Under the pieces are notes generated by a model. That model did not search any database. It had not been told where the DNA came from and saw only the letters and a list, made by a program, of their open reading frames with translations. This document shows positions 63,217 to 64,000 of a stretch of DNA of 64,000 bases, one piece after another (position 1 is the stretch's first letter; each line of letters starts with the position of its first letter). The stretch comes from Filimonas sp. (GTDB lineage: Bacteria; Bacteroidota; Bacteroidia; Chitinophagales; Chitinophagaceae): the NCBI GenBank assembly GCA_017306865.1, contig JAFKHH010000017.1:99453-163452 (forward strand), in the 5' to 3' direction. The position numbers were made by a program, and so were the translations under genes.

Positions 63217-64000
63217 TTAGAATACTTTTTGCAAGAATTGTAAAATAATAGCCTGGTTCCAGAACACCAGGAACAATACCACGATAGACAATACCATAAA
63301 CAATATATAGTTGCCTACCTGCCCGCTTTGCAGCAAGCGAAGCTGACGGGAAAGGTATTGTACAAAGCGTCCTACGCCATTCACTATTCCGTCTATACCG
63401 GATTTTTCTACTACATTTTTCAGGAAATCAGCAAACTTCAACAAAGGGTTTACGATCACTGCATCATACAGCTCATCTATATACCACTTGTTTGCCAGTA
63501 CTTTTCCAAAACCAGTAGGCTCGCCCAGCTCAGGTTTCTTGCTGAATTTGTTTAAGGCAAATAACAGAGCAGCTAACGCAAGCACAACTGAAACCGCCAT
63601 TAATCCATATTCAGTGCTATGTCCTAACTCAGGAGCGACTTCTGTAGTCAGCACCGGAGATAAAAAATGATGTAATTCATGATGTCCATGCAAGGCTTCT
63701 GGCACACCTACTGCACCACCGATCACACTCAGAAAAGCAAGCACAACCAATGGTATTGTCATTGCAGCCGGGCTTTCATGCAGGTGATGTTCCTGGTCGT
63801 GTGTACCACGGAATGATCCGAGGAAAGTTGTAGCATACAAACGGAACATATAAAAAGCAGTCATAGCCGCACCCAATACACCTAATCCCCACAGGATCGG
63901 GCTGCGTGCATAAGCCGCTGCTAAGATTTCATCTTTTGAAAAGAAACCGCTGAATGGAGGCATACCTGCAATAGCAATACATCCAACAAGAAAAGTAAGA
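63217..64000 (-). CDS. nuoL: NADH-quinone oxidoreductase subunit L, C-terminal part (cut by window edge)
   Basis: The frame is open through the last base: upstream of the first internal Met (63963) it reads [30 protein letters not shown], the classic NuoL segment, so the gene continues beyond the window. About 261 residues are present, with the end of the antiporter core ([17 protein letters not shown]), the lateral helix HL region ([36 protein letters not shown]) and the last membrane helix ([20 protein letters not shown]). Whether the rest of the nuo operon follows outside the window cannot be seen. Confidence 0.95.
   Translation of the reverse strand, partial: [260 protein letters not shown]

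Overview
The window looks like a chromosomal segment of a Bacteroidota bacterium, most likely of the Chitinophagaceae. The evidence is two SusC/SusD-type outer-membrane uptake pairs, an ECF sigma/FecR pair, a type-B T9SS (gliding-motility C-terminal) surface protein, an exbB-exbD-exbD-tonB cluster, many SPII lipoproteins, Bacteroidota-style promoters (TAnnTTTG) and weak Shine-Dalgarno sites. The family placement is inference; no rRNA is present to settle it. I saw no rRNA, tRNA, CRISPR array, prophage or intact insertion sequence.

Layout. 1-4.7 kb: a SusD (cut by the window edge) and SusC pair, divergent from a FadR-type GntR regulator. 5.2-9.7 kb: a two-gene membrane protein/amidohydrolase operon, a small lipoprotein and a VOC protein. 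9.7-17.1 kb: a beta-helix/PDZ protein, a histidine phosphatase, a TonB-dependent receptor-like barrel and a membrane-anchored AraC regulator. 17.7-20.1 kb: a hybrid histidine kinase with a single-domain response regulator. 20.2-24.1 kb: GH125 alpha-mannosidase plus a glutaminase-A-like exported protein. 24.3-31.1 kb: OmpA-like protein, M20 peptidase, PfpI-like lipoprotein, tyrosinase lipoprotein, RRM and cold-shock RNA-binding proteins, and a 48-residue membrane peptide. 31.2-41.0 kb: a minus-strand uptake cluster (ECF sigma, FecR, SusC, SusD) followed by an exported phospholipase C. 41.7-45.4 kb: AraC regulators, a nitrilase-family enzyme and an alpha/beta hydrolase. 45.6-50.0 kb: a 1455-residue T9SS surface protein with ten exact-length 55-residue repeats. 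50.4-58.1 kb: a small membrane protein, mnmE and the TonB/ExbB/ExbD cluster with three TonB paralogues. 58.8-64.0 kb: an FtsX-type permease and nuoL-nuoM-nuoN (nuoL cut by the edge).

The TonB/ExbB/ExbD cluster would energise the SusC-type receptors. The sigma/FecR pair would control the second receptor pair, and the GntR regulator the first. The glycosidase, phospholipase, tyrosinase and peptidase are exported or lipidated and fit a polymer-scavenging lifestyle.

The most unusual content is between the genes. Four copies of a non-coding element occur at about 8.7, 15.8, 26.9 and 41.3 kb. Two are exactly 384 bp, start and end with inverted CATTGTTG-type termini, and each is flanked by a perfect 9-bp direct repeat (AAAATATTA and ATATAATAT). 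They behave like a non-autonomous MITE-type transposable element that folds into one long imperfect hairpin. Several other palindromic families are present: a terminal-inverted-repeat element with six internal hairpins at 17.25-17.54 kb, a 144-bp palindrome at 4.9-5.05 kb, and a 30-bp perfect inverted repeat between two tonB genes. The three TonB paralogues look mosaic, with one joining the N-terminal type of one neighbour to the C-terminal domain of the other.
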